Source: JBEKHT01 sp049511715
GTDB lineage: Bacteria > Chloroflexota > Anaerolineae > Anaerolineales > RBG-16-64-43
DNA: 31,828 nucleotides
Reading direction: 5' to 3'
Assembly (NCBI GenBank): GCA_049511715.1
Contig: JBEKXU010000037.1
Span: forward strand, 1-31,828
Shown piece by piece: positions 24,896 to 31,828 of this stretch (within the stretch, counting starts at the first letter, position 1; every line of letters starts with the position of its first letter). The position numbers were made by a program, and so were the translations under genes. The notes beneath the pieces are model-generated. The model had not been told where the DNA came from, made no database searches, and was given only the letters and a program-made list of their open reading frames with translations.

Positions 24896-25270
24896 GGCTT
24901 CTCACCGACCCGGCCCACCCCATTGCATCGTCCCCGGCGCCCAGCGCCTTACCCCCAGGGCGGAGCCCTCCGATCTCATTATGGGAGAACCTGGGGCAGG
25001 GGCCCTTGCAGTTGGGTTGCAGACACATGGCCTTGGGCGCCCGCGAGGCGGGAACCTGGCCCCCCGGCCTGGAATCCCTCCATCAGCGCCCCTCCCCCGC
25101 GAGGGTTGCAGATATCTTGTCAGAGGCGTGCAGCGGAGAAGAACGAGCGGCACCCGCGTGATCGGGGCGCCTCGCCGTTCCGGCCGAGCAGCCGCTCCAG
25201 GCCCAGTAGCCTTGCCAGCGCCCCGGGAGCGAAGTTCTCCCGCGCGGCCTGCAGGGCAAGGCCCTTTTTC
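24896..25270. other. Gap without identified gene
   Basis: Pro/Arg-rich open frames only. A 6-bp hairpin (CGGGAG/CTCCCG, 25224-25242) lies 29-47 bases past the SDR stop and could mark the end of that operon, without a T tract. Confidence 0.45.
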
Positions 25271-26086
25271 CTACCCGAGGTCTACTTTGCCTTCCAGAGC
25301 AAGCGGCCCGAGCCGGTCCATTAACCAGCCCAGAGTAAGTTCAACCCAGGGCGCGACCCGAAGACAGGTCGGAACGTAAACCACCCGCCGTGGTCGCTGC
25401 AACAGCCTCCAGATGCGCTCGGCCACCACCTGGGGAGCCACTCCCCAGCGCGATGTTGGCAGAGAGCGGCCACCCGAGAGACGAGAAGCGGTCTGGAAGA
25501 ATCCCGTGGATACCGGCCCCGGTCGGACGACGCTGACATGCACACGGGTGCCTCGAAGTTCCCGGTAGAGTCCGGTGGTAAAGGCATCAACAAAGGCCTT
25601 GGTAGCGGCGTAGAGGGCTACTCCCTGGCTGGGAATGCTCCCCGCAACCGATCCGACATGGACAACATGTCCCTCCCCGCGCTCGAGCATACCGCCGAGG
25701 AGATCCAGAGTCAGTTGCACGGCGGAGGAGACGTTAACCTCCACCATCTGGCGGGCCAGGTCCCAAGGCATGTCGCTACCGTATCCGTACCATCCGAAGC
25801 CTGCGGAATTGATGAGGACATCGATCTTGCCGGCGTCTTTGCGCCGCTTGAGTTCCTTCAAGAGCTCATCCCTCTGGCCTTCACTCTGCAGGTCGACCGG
25901 GAGAATGTCCGCCTTTCCACCCTGGACGCGTATGGTCTCGGCGATTTCCTCCAGGCAGTCCTGTCGACGGGCCACCAGGATCGTACGCATTCCCTCTCGC
26001 GCAAGGCGCATGGCCGTCGCCGCTCCGATCCCACTGGAGGCGCCGGTGATCAACGCTTGCTTGTCTTTCCAGACTCGGTCTTCCAT
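25271..26086 (-). CDS. Short-chain dehydrogenase/reductase
   Basis: 271 residues of the classical SDR family, NAD(P)-dependent. Cofactor loop TGASSGIG (14-21), an Arg-containing ARR after strand 2 that suggests NADPH, NSAG, catalytic Ser in VGSVAG and YAATK (Tyr-x3-Lys). After the core comes RPGPVSTGF, then a C-terminal extension with RVVYVPTCLRVAPWVELTLGWLMDRL, weakly hydrophobic, which may touch the membrane as in the DltE/YqjQ-like group acting on lipids. ATG 26086 is preferred; an upstream in-frame start would run into the neighbouring gene's tail. It lies 85 bp downstream of the epimerase gene and probably shares its TetR-controlled transcript. Substrate unknown. Confidence 0.9.
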   Translation of the reverse strand: MEDRVWKDKQALITGASSGIGAATAMRLAREGMRTILVARRQDCLEEIAETIRVQGGKADILPVDLQSEGQRDELLKELKRRKDAGKIDVLINSAGFGWYGYGSDMPWDLARQMVEVNVSSAVQLTLDLLGGMLERGEGHVVHVGSVAGSIPSQGVALYAATKAFVDAFTTGLYRELRGTRVHVSVVRPGPVSTGFFQTASRLSGGRSLPTSRWGVAPQVVAERIWRLLQRPRRVVYVPTCLRVAPWVELTLGWLMDRLGPLALEGKVDLG

Positions 26087-26171
26087 GTTCTCGGAACCTT
26101 TAACGCTGCTCGGTCCGGCCCACCTAGCTGGCAATCCCCCCAGACCGAGCTCCTCGGCGGGCAAGAGATCC

Positions 26172-27185
26172 TCAGGCCTGATGCCTCGTGGCCGCTCGGC
26201 GGAGGTCGCCTCGATCCAGGAACCACTTCAGGGTATCTGCGATGGACTGGGGCAAGGCCCGCGGACGGTAACCGAGCTCACGCTGGGCCTTCTCTGAGCT
26301 GATCTGGCAGTTGGAGGTCACCGTGTGGACGGAGTAAGGCGTCAACTTGGGCTTGGCTCCGGTGATGCGGTAGTAGAGGGGAGTGAAAACGGAGGCCCAG
26401 CGTGCCAACCAGACCGGAACGAACACATTGGGCCCCGGGATCTGCAGGATCGCCTCGACCGTTTCCATGATCTCCTGCACCGTGATGCGGGCGCCCGAAA
26501 GGATGTAATGCTCCCCGCGCGTGCCTCGTTGGCAAGCCAGGATGTGCCCTCGGGCTACGTCGCGCACATCGACGAAATCGTAGGCACCATCGATATACAT
26601 CTTTGGGCCGCGGGAGGCGCAGTCGAGGAGAAATTGACCCATCTCCGAGCGGCGGAAGTCATACGGCCCGATGACTCCGGTCGGGCAGACCAGGACGGCA
26701 TCCAACCCCTGAGCGGCCGCGCGCTTTACTTCCAGCGAGGCAGTGGCCTTGCTGCGGTCATACTCTCCCCAGGTCCTCGCGGGATCGAACGGCAACCTTT
26801 CGTCAATCGTTTGACCCATTGGCGGAGGAGCGATCGCATGAATGGAGGAGGTGTAGACCAATCTCCCAACACCGGCTTCCTCGCAAGCGCGAAGGACGTT
26901 CCGGGTCCCCTCGATGTTGACCCGCTCAAGCAAGTCCCACTGCCCCGGCAAGATCGTTACAACTCCAGCCAAGTGATATACGACTCGGACACCTTGCAGG
27001 GCACGGCGCAGGCAGCCGATATCCAGCACGTCACCTTCCAGGATTTCCACATCCAGTCCGTTCAGGGACGAGCGGTCTTCCGCCGGGAGGAGCAGCGCCC
27101 TGACCTCCTGCTCTTGAGCCAGCAGTTCTCGCACCAGAACATTGCCGATGTGGCCGCCCGCTCCAGTGACCAGAACCTTATTCAT
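26172..27185 (-). CDS. NAD-dependent epimerase/dehydratase family protein (extended SDR)
   Basis: 337 residues from ATG 27185. Cofactor motif TGAGGHIG (7-14), YHLAGVV, YTSSIHAI and the catalytic YDRSK (Tyr-x3-Lys), followed by PTGVIGPYDFR, define an extended SDR related to dihydroflavonol 4-reductase, 3-beta-hydroxysteroid dehydrogenase and HpnA-like enzymes. The C-terminal part (LGYRPRALPQSIADTLKWF) is typical. The ATG overlaps the TGA of the upstream tetR gene (ATGA), so translation is coupled; an in-frame ATG at 27209 inside tetR is the alternative and would add eight residues. Likely modifies a small hydroxyl- or keto-bearing lipid or secondary metabolite, in step with the SDR that follows; the substrate is not known. 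Confidence 0.88.
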   Translation of the reverse strand: MNKVLVTGAGGHIGNVLVRELLAQEQEVRALLLPAEDRSSLNGLDVEILEGDVLDIGCLRRALQGVRVVYHLAGVVTILPGQWDLLERVNIEGTRNVLRACEEAGVGRLVYTSSIHAIAPPPMGQTIDERLPFDPARTWGEYDRSKATASLEVKRAAAQGLDAVLVCPTGVIGPYDFRRSEMGQFLLDCASRGPKMYIDGAYDFVDVRDVARGHILACQRGTRGEHYILSGARITVQEIMETVEAILQIPGPNVFVPVWLARWASVFTPLYYRITGAKPKLTPYSVHTVTSNCQISSEKAQRELGYRPRALPQSIADTLKWFLDRGDLRRAATRHQA

Positions 27186-27811
27186 TCGCCATCCAGTGTG
27201 GACCTCCATTCTCTCTTGGAATTGGCTCCCATTCCTTCGAGGAGCAACCTCACCCCATCTCCGACGAGGGTCCCCCAGTCGGCTCCCTCCGGGTCAAGGG
27301 CTCCCTGCAGCAGGAGCCCCACCGCCAGCGATACCAGGATACGCGCTCCAACCTCGGGAGGCATCTCGCGCAGTGAGCCCTCCTCGATCCCTTGGCGGAT
27401 CATCCCGGCGAAGTACTCGGTGTAGCGGTGATAGGGAGCGACAGTGGCTTGCCAAATCTGGGGGTCACGGTTAGCCTGCCTCCAGAACTCGAGGAACAGG
27501 GGCACCTGCCCCCTCGCATCAGCAAATACTGCAGGGGCAATCTTGGCCGTTTGCCACAGGGCTTGGGGAACATCCTCTGCCGAGGCGGCCAGCCTCTGGA
27601 TTTGCTGGTCCAGGCCCGACAGCCACTCCTCAGTCAGTTTGAGGAAAACCTCTTGCTTGCTTTGAAAATGGTGGTAGAAAGCCCCCTTGCTCACCCCGGC
27701 GGCCGCACAGATTTCTGCCACACCTGTCGCGTCAAATCCATCTCGGGAGAAGGCTGCGGTTGCCGCCTTAAGGATCTTTTCCCGCGTTTCGAGACTTCTC
27801 TTCTGTGGCAT
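27182..27811 (-). CDS. TetR family transcriptional regulator
   Basis: 209 residues. The N-terminal helix-turn-helix is standard: ETREKILKAATAAFSRDGFDATGVAEICAAAG then VSKGAFYHHFQSKQEVFL (recognition helix), residues about 8-57. The ligand domain is helical and ends with LLLQGALDPEG and a helix. It resembles AcrR/QacR-like regulators that answer to hydrophobic ligands. It leads the operon with the epimerase (four-base overlap) and the SDR, and its promoter carries a strong palindrome at the transcription start, so it most likely represses its own operon. GGTGA a few bases before ATG 27811 is a modest ribosome binding site. Confidence 0.92.
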   Translation of the reverse strand: MPQKRSLETREKILKAATAAFSRDGFDATGVAEICAAAGVSKGAFYHHFQSKQEVFLKLTEEWLSGLDQQIQRLAASAEDVPQALWQTAKIAPAVFADARGQVPLFLEFWRQANRDPQIWQATVAPYHRYTEYFAGMIRQGIEEGSLREMPPEVGARILVSLAVGLLLQGALDPEGADWGTLVGDGVRLLLEGMGANSKREWRSTLDGE

Positions 27812-27830
27812 CTCTTCACCAACAAATAAT

Positions 27831-27844
27831 ACCGACTGGTCGGT
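27831..27844 (-). promoter_or_regulatory. TetR operator
   Basis: ACCGAC and GTCGGT form a perfect inverted repeat around TG, flanked by AT-rich bases. It begins six bases downstream of the -10 and ends 20 bases before the start codon, covering the transcription start. ACCGAC/GTCGGT arms are known for several TetR family operators. Confidence 0.7.
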
Positions 27845-27849
27845 TTCAT

Positions 27850-27878
27850 ATCATAACAGGGCCCAAGAAATTGGTCAA
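27850..27878 (-). promoter_or_regulatory. Promoter of the tetR-epimerase-SDR operon
   Basis: On the minus strand, TTGACC (27878-27873) and TATGAT (27855-27850) are separated by 17 bases; each has one mismatch to consensus. The operator lies immediately downstream. Confidence 0.75.
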
Positions 27879-28150
27879 GCCGCCTTCTGCGCCCAGTCGA
27901 AATTCGCAGGGCCTTGACCAGGGCAGAAGCGCCGCAGATTTCCGATTTTGCGCTTAGGGCCTACGGCATCTTGTTTGTCAGTCGGGGGGCTCGGTCCGCA
28001 TTGCCTAGGAGCAAGGGGAAGAGCTTGGATTTCCGTAGCTAGGAGGAAACTGGGAGCCTGTCCCAGCCCAGAGCAGGTCTTTGGCCGTCCGATCGGGGAG
28101 CCAACGCCTGAAAAAGCTGAAGGACCGGCCTCGGCAGCCGTCTGCCTGGC

Positions 28151-28867
28151 CTACAGCCCATCGGCCGCCCGTAGGTTGCTCGACGATCCCTTGGGGAAAT
28201 GGAGGTATCGCTCGCTGGCCTTGCCCAGATCCGCGTAGACCCCACGGTAGGAGGCCGGCAACAAGGCCGCGATCTGGTACATGATCTCGTCTGCAATGGC
28301 CTGGCGAACTTCTCGTGTTGCCTTGGCCGCAAGTTTATCGAGCCGAAACGGGTTCCCCACGACAATGTGGAACTCGGTCCTGCGGAGCCGCCACAGATTC
28401 CTCCAGATCCCCTCCCCGCCGTAGTGCACCATGGGCTGGATCGGCGCCCCCGATTGTGCCGCCAGCAACACCACCCCGGCTCGGCCGTGTTGCAAACGCC
28501 CATGGCCGCTTCGGGTGCCCTCCGGCGCCATGGCAAAGATCCAGCCCTCTCTCAAGGCAGCCAGAGCCTGCTCGATGGCGGTGGCGTCGGCCTCGCCCCG
28601 GCGAAGGGGAATGGCCCCATAGGTCTCGAACAGAAAGCGCATCGGAGGGTTGCCCCAGTGCTCGGCCTTGGCAAAACCCGCAACGGGACGGGGAAGAAGA
28701 TGAGTATACAGAACTGGGACTTCCAGGAAGTTGATGTGATTGGCGACAAGAATCAGCGGCCCTTTAGTGGGGATGCGCTCCAGGGCGCGATCATCCACCT
28801 GGCAAGCCGCACCCGTGAGATTCCTTAGCGCCCAACTCACGAGCCGGGCGCGAAGACCAACCTGCAC
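28151..28867 (-). CDS. PlsC-type 1-acyl-glycerol-3-phosphate acyltransferase family protein
   Basis: 238 residues of the LPLAT/PlsC family, which transfers acyl groups to lysophosphatidic acid or related lipids at the membrane. Motif I is NHINFLE, so the catalytic His44 is followed at the usual spacing by E49 where HX4D is normal; motif II region IPLRRGE, motif III EGTRS and motif IV APIQPMVHYGG are present. The amphipathic N-terminal helix probably associates with the membrane. GTG 28867 has GGAGG seven bases upstream. It is upstream of the TetR operon on the same strand but 340 bp away and separately transcribed. The Glu change may alter activity or acceptor; an acyltransferase of other specificity is possible. 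Confidence 0.85.
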   Translation of the reverse strand: MQVGLRARLVSWALRNLTGAACQVDDRALERIPTKGPLILVANHINFLEVPVLYTHLLPRPVAGFAKAEHWGNPPMRFLFETYGAIPLRRGEADATAIEQALAALREGWIFAMAPEGTRSGHGRLQHGRAGVVLLAAQSGAPIQPMVHYGGEGIWRNLWRLRRTEFHIVVGNPFRLDKLAAKATREVRQAIADEIMYQIAALLPASYRGVYADLGKASERYLHFPKGSSSNLRAADGL

Positions 28868-29521
28868 TCAGACACCTCCGGCATTCGAACGCCCCATGGA
28901 ATGGCAACCGAAAACCCGAATCAATGGGTCCTCGACACGTCCTGCGGCGGGAGGGTCGAATTCGCCCGCCTTTTCTCAACGTGGGCCCCGCGCAACTCGC
29001 TCGCAGACCAGGATCCGGCTCGATTCGAATTTGACCACCGAATTCCTGCGGGCGCCCCAGGGCGAGCGCGTCACCCGACGCGCACGCGAAACCTATGTCG
29101 GACAAAATTGGAAGTCCAAGAGCACCACTACCAGGAATGCGCGGCCCGCGATCGGCCCGGTTCCACGGTCACAGGAACCCCCTCTCGCCCTGACGAGCCC
29201 GTCCAGCCCATCGACGAAGGGCCAGATGGCGGTCGCGTTCGCCAACTGCCCCAAGCCGAGGCCGACCGATTGGCATGCCTTATCATCCGCGGGGGGACCC
29301 TGAAGAGTATCGGGCCGGGCCACGGCCAGCCGAGATGTCAAGGGCACGAACTGATGCGCAGGCCGTGAAGCGCGCCGTCAACTGGCATCGCTTGAGCAAA
29401 TCGTCCTCGCGAGGAACCCATTCTTGTCCAGGTCCCTGGGTGAAATCCTGCCTCCCGGCCTTGAGGTCTTCCCACGACCTGGGTCAACTCGCATAGCGGC
29501 ACGGCCTGAAGGGGCCCTGAT
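28868..29521. other. 654-bp gap without identified gene
   Basis: All frames were looked over. A minus-strand stretch near 29093-29250 is mildly hydrophobic (AFLVVVLLDFQF) but isolated. No promoter, RNA gene or recognisable remnant was seen. Confidence 0.45.
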
Positions 29522-30370
29522 TCAGTCCGAGCTCTTTTGCAGGATGCCGTTCTTTCCCGAGCGTTTCACGGCATACATCAACCCGTCGACTTGATCGATC
29601 AATCGCTCCACGCTGGCCGGAAGTTCTTTGCAGGTCAGCACTCCAACGCTGATGGTGAGAGACCATCCCTGCCGCACCAGTTCCTGACGCAGCGCCGTCC
29701 GGACCTTGGCCGCCGCACTGCCGGCCCCCTCGAATCCTGTCTCCGGCATTAGGATCGCAAACTCATCCCCTCCCAGCCGACCTACCAGGTCCGTGGAGCG
29801 CAGTTGCCGACGCAGGACCGCACCGGTCAGGCGCAACACTTCGTCGCCAGCCACGTGACCCCGTTCGTCATTGATCACTTTGAAATCGTCCAGATCCAGG
29901 TACATGACGCTAATCGGTCGTCCGTAGCGCCGGGCCCGATCGAGCTCCAGCGAGGCGCTTTCGAAAAAGGAGCGGGCATTCGCCAAGCCGGTCAGATAGT
30001 CCGTTCGTGCCAAGACCCTTTCCCGATCCAAAGCGCTGCGCAAGGCGGCTACCAGGAGCCCAACCACCAGGAAGAAGGCCAATCGACTGACCATCTCCCA
30101 AAGGAGAATGGGCACCGGCTCCGAAACGCCTTGGAGCGGAAACACATCCTCCAATCCCGCCACCACACCCCCCAGAAGGGAGAGGCCGATTCCGGCCCGC
30201 CGACCAGAATACCAGGCAGCCGTCGATATGGGTAGCAGATAGAAGAAGCTCAGGCTCAGCTGGGAGATGAGAACATAGTCCAGGGCACCGATCCCGGCCA
30301 TCAGTCCCAGGCTGATGAGCAGTACCGATCGCGCAGAGAGTTTCCCCAGGTACGCCGACAATCTGTGCAC
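29522..30370 (-). CDS. Membrane-bound diguanylate cyclase (GGDEF domain)
   Basis: 282 residues. The N-terminal part has about four membrane helices (14-35, 38-52, 60-76, 88-111) with little outside loop, a MASE-like sensor of unspecified type. The GGDEF domain follows (about 119-275): DYLTGLANARSF, LDLDDFKVIND, and the active site GGDEF at 200-204. The upstream RSTD (191-194), five residues before GGDEF, is a product-inhibition I-site (RxxD). It should make cyclic di-GMP from two GTP and be feedback-controlled. GTG 30370 has GAGG five bases upstream. Distance of 129 bp to the DUF3786 gene leaves operon membership open; no EAL or PilZ partner in the window. Confidence 0.92.
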   Translation of the reverse strand: MHRLSAYLGKLSARSVLLISLGLMAGIGALDYVLISQLSLSFFYLLPISTAAWYSGRRAGIGLSLLGGVVAGLEDVFPLQGVSEPVPILLWEMVSRLAFFLVVGLLVAALRSALDRERVLARTDYLTGLANARSFFESASLELDRARRYGRPISVMYLDLDDFKVINDERGHVAGDEVLRLTGAVLRRQLRSTDLVGRLGGDEFAILMPETGFEGAGSAAAKVRTALRQELVRQGWSLTISVGVLTCKELPASVERLIDQVDGLMYAVKRSGKNGILQKSSD

Positions 30371-30499
30371 GGGGCCTCACCGGGTCAGATCGAAGGGATC
30401 TTCCTGTTCAGGGCGCCAACATCAACAGCCGTATCCAAGGATTTCCTCTCCCCTCCCGCCCACCGCCGGAGAAGATCGCTCGCCCCCCATAGCCCCTGC

Positions 30500-31192
30500 T
30501 CACTCCATCGCCGTGAGCGGGGTCGTGGACGTCGAAGAGGCTTTTTCGCCCAGTTGTTCCCCCGTGCGGATCAGGCGCTGGACCAGAGAGGACCCAACGA
30601 TCGCGCAGGCATCAATGGGAAGGTAGTGACAGGCGGTTGAATCAAAAAGGATTGCCCCTCGGGAAGCAAATTCTTCATCCCCGGCCCAGAGCACCGCAAG
30701 AAGCGGCAGCCGGGGAAAGGCCTCAAATCGAAAGGCTGTCTCAGCGAAATCCGACTTCTGGCCCCCCTGAGTTTGGCAGGCCTGCTCAAAGGCTGGAAGG
30801 GCGTTGCCAAAGTACGCCGCGAGGCGGCTACCGGCATACCCCTGGAACGCCTCGTGGTAGAAACTGCCCCCAGGCAGCTCACGGAAGGCCACCCATCTCC
30901 CGCTCAGTGGTGCCCCGTCCGCGGTCACCAGGTAATAAAGCAGCAGAGCCTGGGTCGCCGTTGGAATCTCCCGCCCCGGGGGAGGGGCGAATGCCGGAAG
31001 CTGCAGGACAAGAGGCGCACCAAAATGCGCCAGCTGGACCTGGGCTCCCTGCAATACCGCTCCCGCAAGGCGGGCGAGGTGTTCGGTCGGTCGATCTTGC
31101 AGCGATCGACGCAAGTCAAGAATCGGCCGCTGGAGGGATTGCTCCCAGGCCTGGTGAGCCTTCTTCAGCCTCTGTTCGATCGGATCCATCAT
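30500..31192 (-). CDS. DUF3786 domain protein
   Basis: 230 residues. The central block ALLLYYLVTADGAPLSGRWVAFRELPGG, followed by YHEAFQGYAG, DFAETAFRFEAFPRLPLLAVLWAGDEEF and ILFDSTACHYLPIDACAIVG, is the DUF3786 signature. The family is found mainly in strict anaerobes, often near corrinoid or acetyl-CoA pathway genes; its function is unknown. Cytosolic by composition, without membrane segment. ATG 31192 and the adjacent ATG 31189 are both possible; no clear Shine-Dalgarno. A good promoter lies 58-85 bases upstream. Like the MetH-activation-like protein at 13244-13930, it fits an anaerobe, but the two genes are 17 kb apart. Confidence 0.88.
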   Translation of the reverse strand: MMDPIEQRLKKAHQAWEQSLQRPILDLRRSLQDRPTEHLARLAGAVLQGAQVQLAHFGAPLVLQLPAFAPPPGREIPTATQALLLYYLVTADGAPLSGRWVAFRELPGGSFYHEAFQGYAGSRLAAYFGNALPAFEQACQTQGGQKSDFAETAFRFEAFPRLPLLAVLWAGDEEFASRGAILFDSTACHYLPIDACAIVGSSLVQRLIRTGEQLGEKASSTSTTPLTAME

Positions 31193-31249
31193 GGCACTGT
31201 CCAGACTTCTCCCAAAGGAAGGAAAGCTTTCCCGAGGCCGCGCCGAGTC

Positions 31250-31277
31250 ATTGTACGGGCGCAGACCCGTCTGTCAA
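31250..31277 (-). promoter_or_regulatory. Promoter of the DUF3786 gene
   Basis: On the minus strand TTGACA (31277-31272, perfect) and TACAAT (31255-31250, one mismatch) are 16 bases apart. The start codon at 31192 lies 57 bases past the -10. Confidence 0.7.
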
Positions 31278-31725
31278 GCAGTCATGCGCTTGTGCCTGGT
31301 CCAAGGCTCCCACCCGGGCGGAGAGAATCCGCAGGGAGAAGAAAGCGATTCCCCGCCGCCCAGGTTCCCGGCCGCCCTCTGGCGGCTTGAGATACGCGAA
31401 TCGGCGACAGCTTCGATTCCCGCTATCGGACTAAACCCCGCTCATCCGCTTCTCAGGTGGGGGCCCCTCTGCCCTACCCTCCCTCAACAAGACAACACTT
31501 ACGCACCCAAGAGCACCGCTACCCCCGTTCGACGCTGAGGACAACTGTGCGCAGGAATGCAGAACGAGGCTTGAGGCCGCTAGCTTACGCCCGTAACGTC
31601 GCATCCTGACAGGAGTCGGCCGTCCGGCCCCGCACGCTACCGGCTGACGTCCGGAACGGGCGGCCTTTCCCCCGGTCTGGCTTACTTGGCCCTCCTCGCC
31701 GAAAAGTGTCATTGACCGCCCTAAA
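31278..31725. other. Gap between the DUF3786 promoter and the right-edge repeats
   Basis: No gene supported. A minus-strand open frame at 31431-31712 has no domain and starts inside a TGTCATTGACC-containing stretch that may be part of a mobile element end (see the repeat). Confidence 0.4.
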
Positions 31726-31828
31726 CTAGACCAGGCATAGTCGCCGGATGTATACCGGGCATGATCGGGCGAGGTATACCACCCGTGATCGCCCGATATA
31801 TACCACCCGTGATCGCTCGGTGTAGACC
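31726..31828 (+). repeat. Four or more abutting 24-bp direct repeats at the window edge
   Basis: Units at 31726-31749, 31750-31773, 31774-31797 and 31798-31821, with a fifth starting at 31822 and cut off. All share a TA(G/T)ACC opening and a central TCG; units three and four are nearly identical (TATACCACCCGTGATCG). There are no spacers. Just before them lies TGTCATTGACC at 31708-31718. IS21-family elements carry multiple repeats at their ends, so this may be such a terminus, but no transposase is in view; replication-type iterons or a VNTR are alternatives. Confidence 0.65.

Noticed and set aside
31385..31440. tRNA-like TTCGATTCC motif
   Set aside because: No cloverleaf can be formed with the surrounding sequence and there is no acceptor stem.
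31726..31828. CRISPR array
   Set aside because: The repeated units abut directly with no unique spacers, and no cas gene is near.

Overview
The window is GC-rich bacterial chromosome with frequent GTG and TTG starts, well-spaced Shine-Dalgarno sites and unusually long gene-free gaps, several of which hold decayed genes. The gene set points to an anaerobic or facultatively anaerobic, mostly uncultured-type lineage. The clues are a 4-hydroxybutyryl-CoA dehydratase with all cluster ligands, an ADP-forming acyl-CoA synthetase, a stand-alone B12-dependent methionine synthase activation domain protein and a DUF3786 protein. Chloroflexota is my best guess at the phylum, at low confidence; Desulfobacterota-like lineages are also possible. 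No rRNA, tRNA or CRISPR array was seen.

Left part (1-3691): the possible tail of an unidentified protein, then a nucleoside phosphorylase/MTAN-like enzyme on +. A minus-strand patch follows, with a 42-residue membrane peptide, a zinc-ribbon membrane protein, a 107-residue unknown protein and a truncated second copy of the zinc-ribbon gene. Two tandem 24-bp hairpin repeats sit at the end of the intact zinc-ribbon gene.

Catabolic cluster (3692-8155, +): a MalY/PatB-type PLP lyase, a 4-hydroxybutyryl-CoA dehydratase family enzyme and a GlcD-type FAD-linked 2-hydroxyacid dehydrogenase. A dead DUF1905/YdeI gene lies just downstream (about 8222-8668).

Export operon (9021-11162, +): a perfect-consensus sigma70-type promoter drives marR - drrA-like ATPase - drrB-like permease, with the genes touching or overlapping.

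Middle (11163-19177): a two-TM small protein (-), a single-TM coiled-coil protein (+), the MetH-activation-like protein (-), an aldo/keto reductase (-), an FMN-binding pyridoxamine oxidase-like protein (+), an ABC-F ATPase (-) and a cyclophilin (+).

Right part (19232-31192, all -): a fused ADP-forming acyl-CoA synthetase/GNAT protein with an alpha/beta hydrolase upstream, a membrane-anchored Mrr-type nuclease domain that has lost its catalytic lysine, a TetR - epimerase - SDR operon with a clear promoter and operator, a PlsC-type acyltransferase, a membrane diguanylate cyclase and the DUF3786 protein behind its own promoter. The window ends in at least four abutting copies of a 24-bp repeat, possibly the terminus of an IS21-like element continuing off the edge.

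A plausible but unproven theme is fermentative acyl-CoA metabolism: 4-hydroxybutyryl-CoA to crotonyl-CoA by the dehydratase, with ATP recovered by the ADP-forming synthetase.
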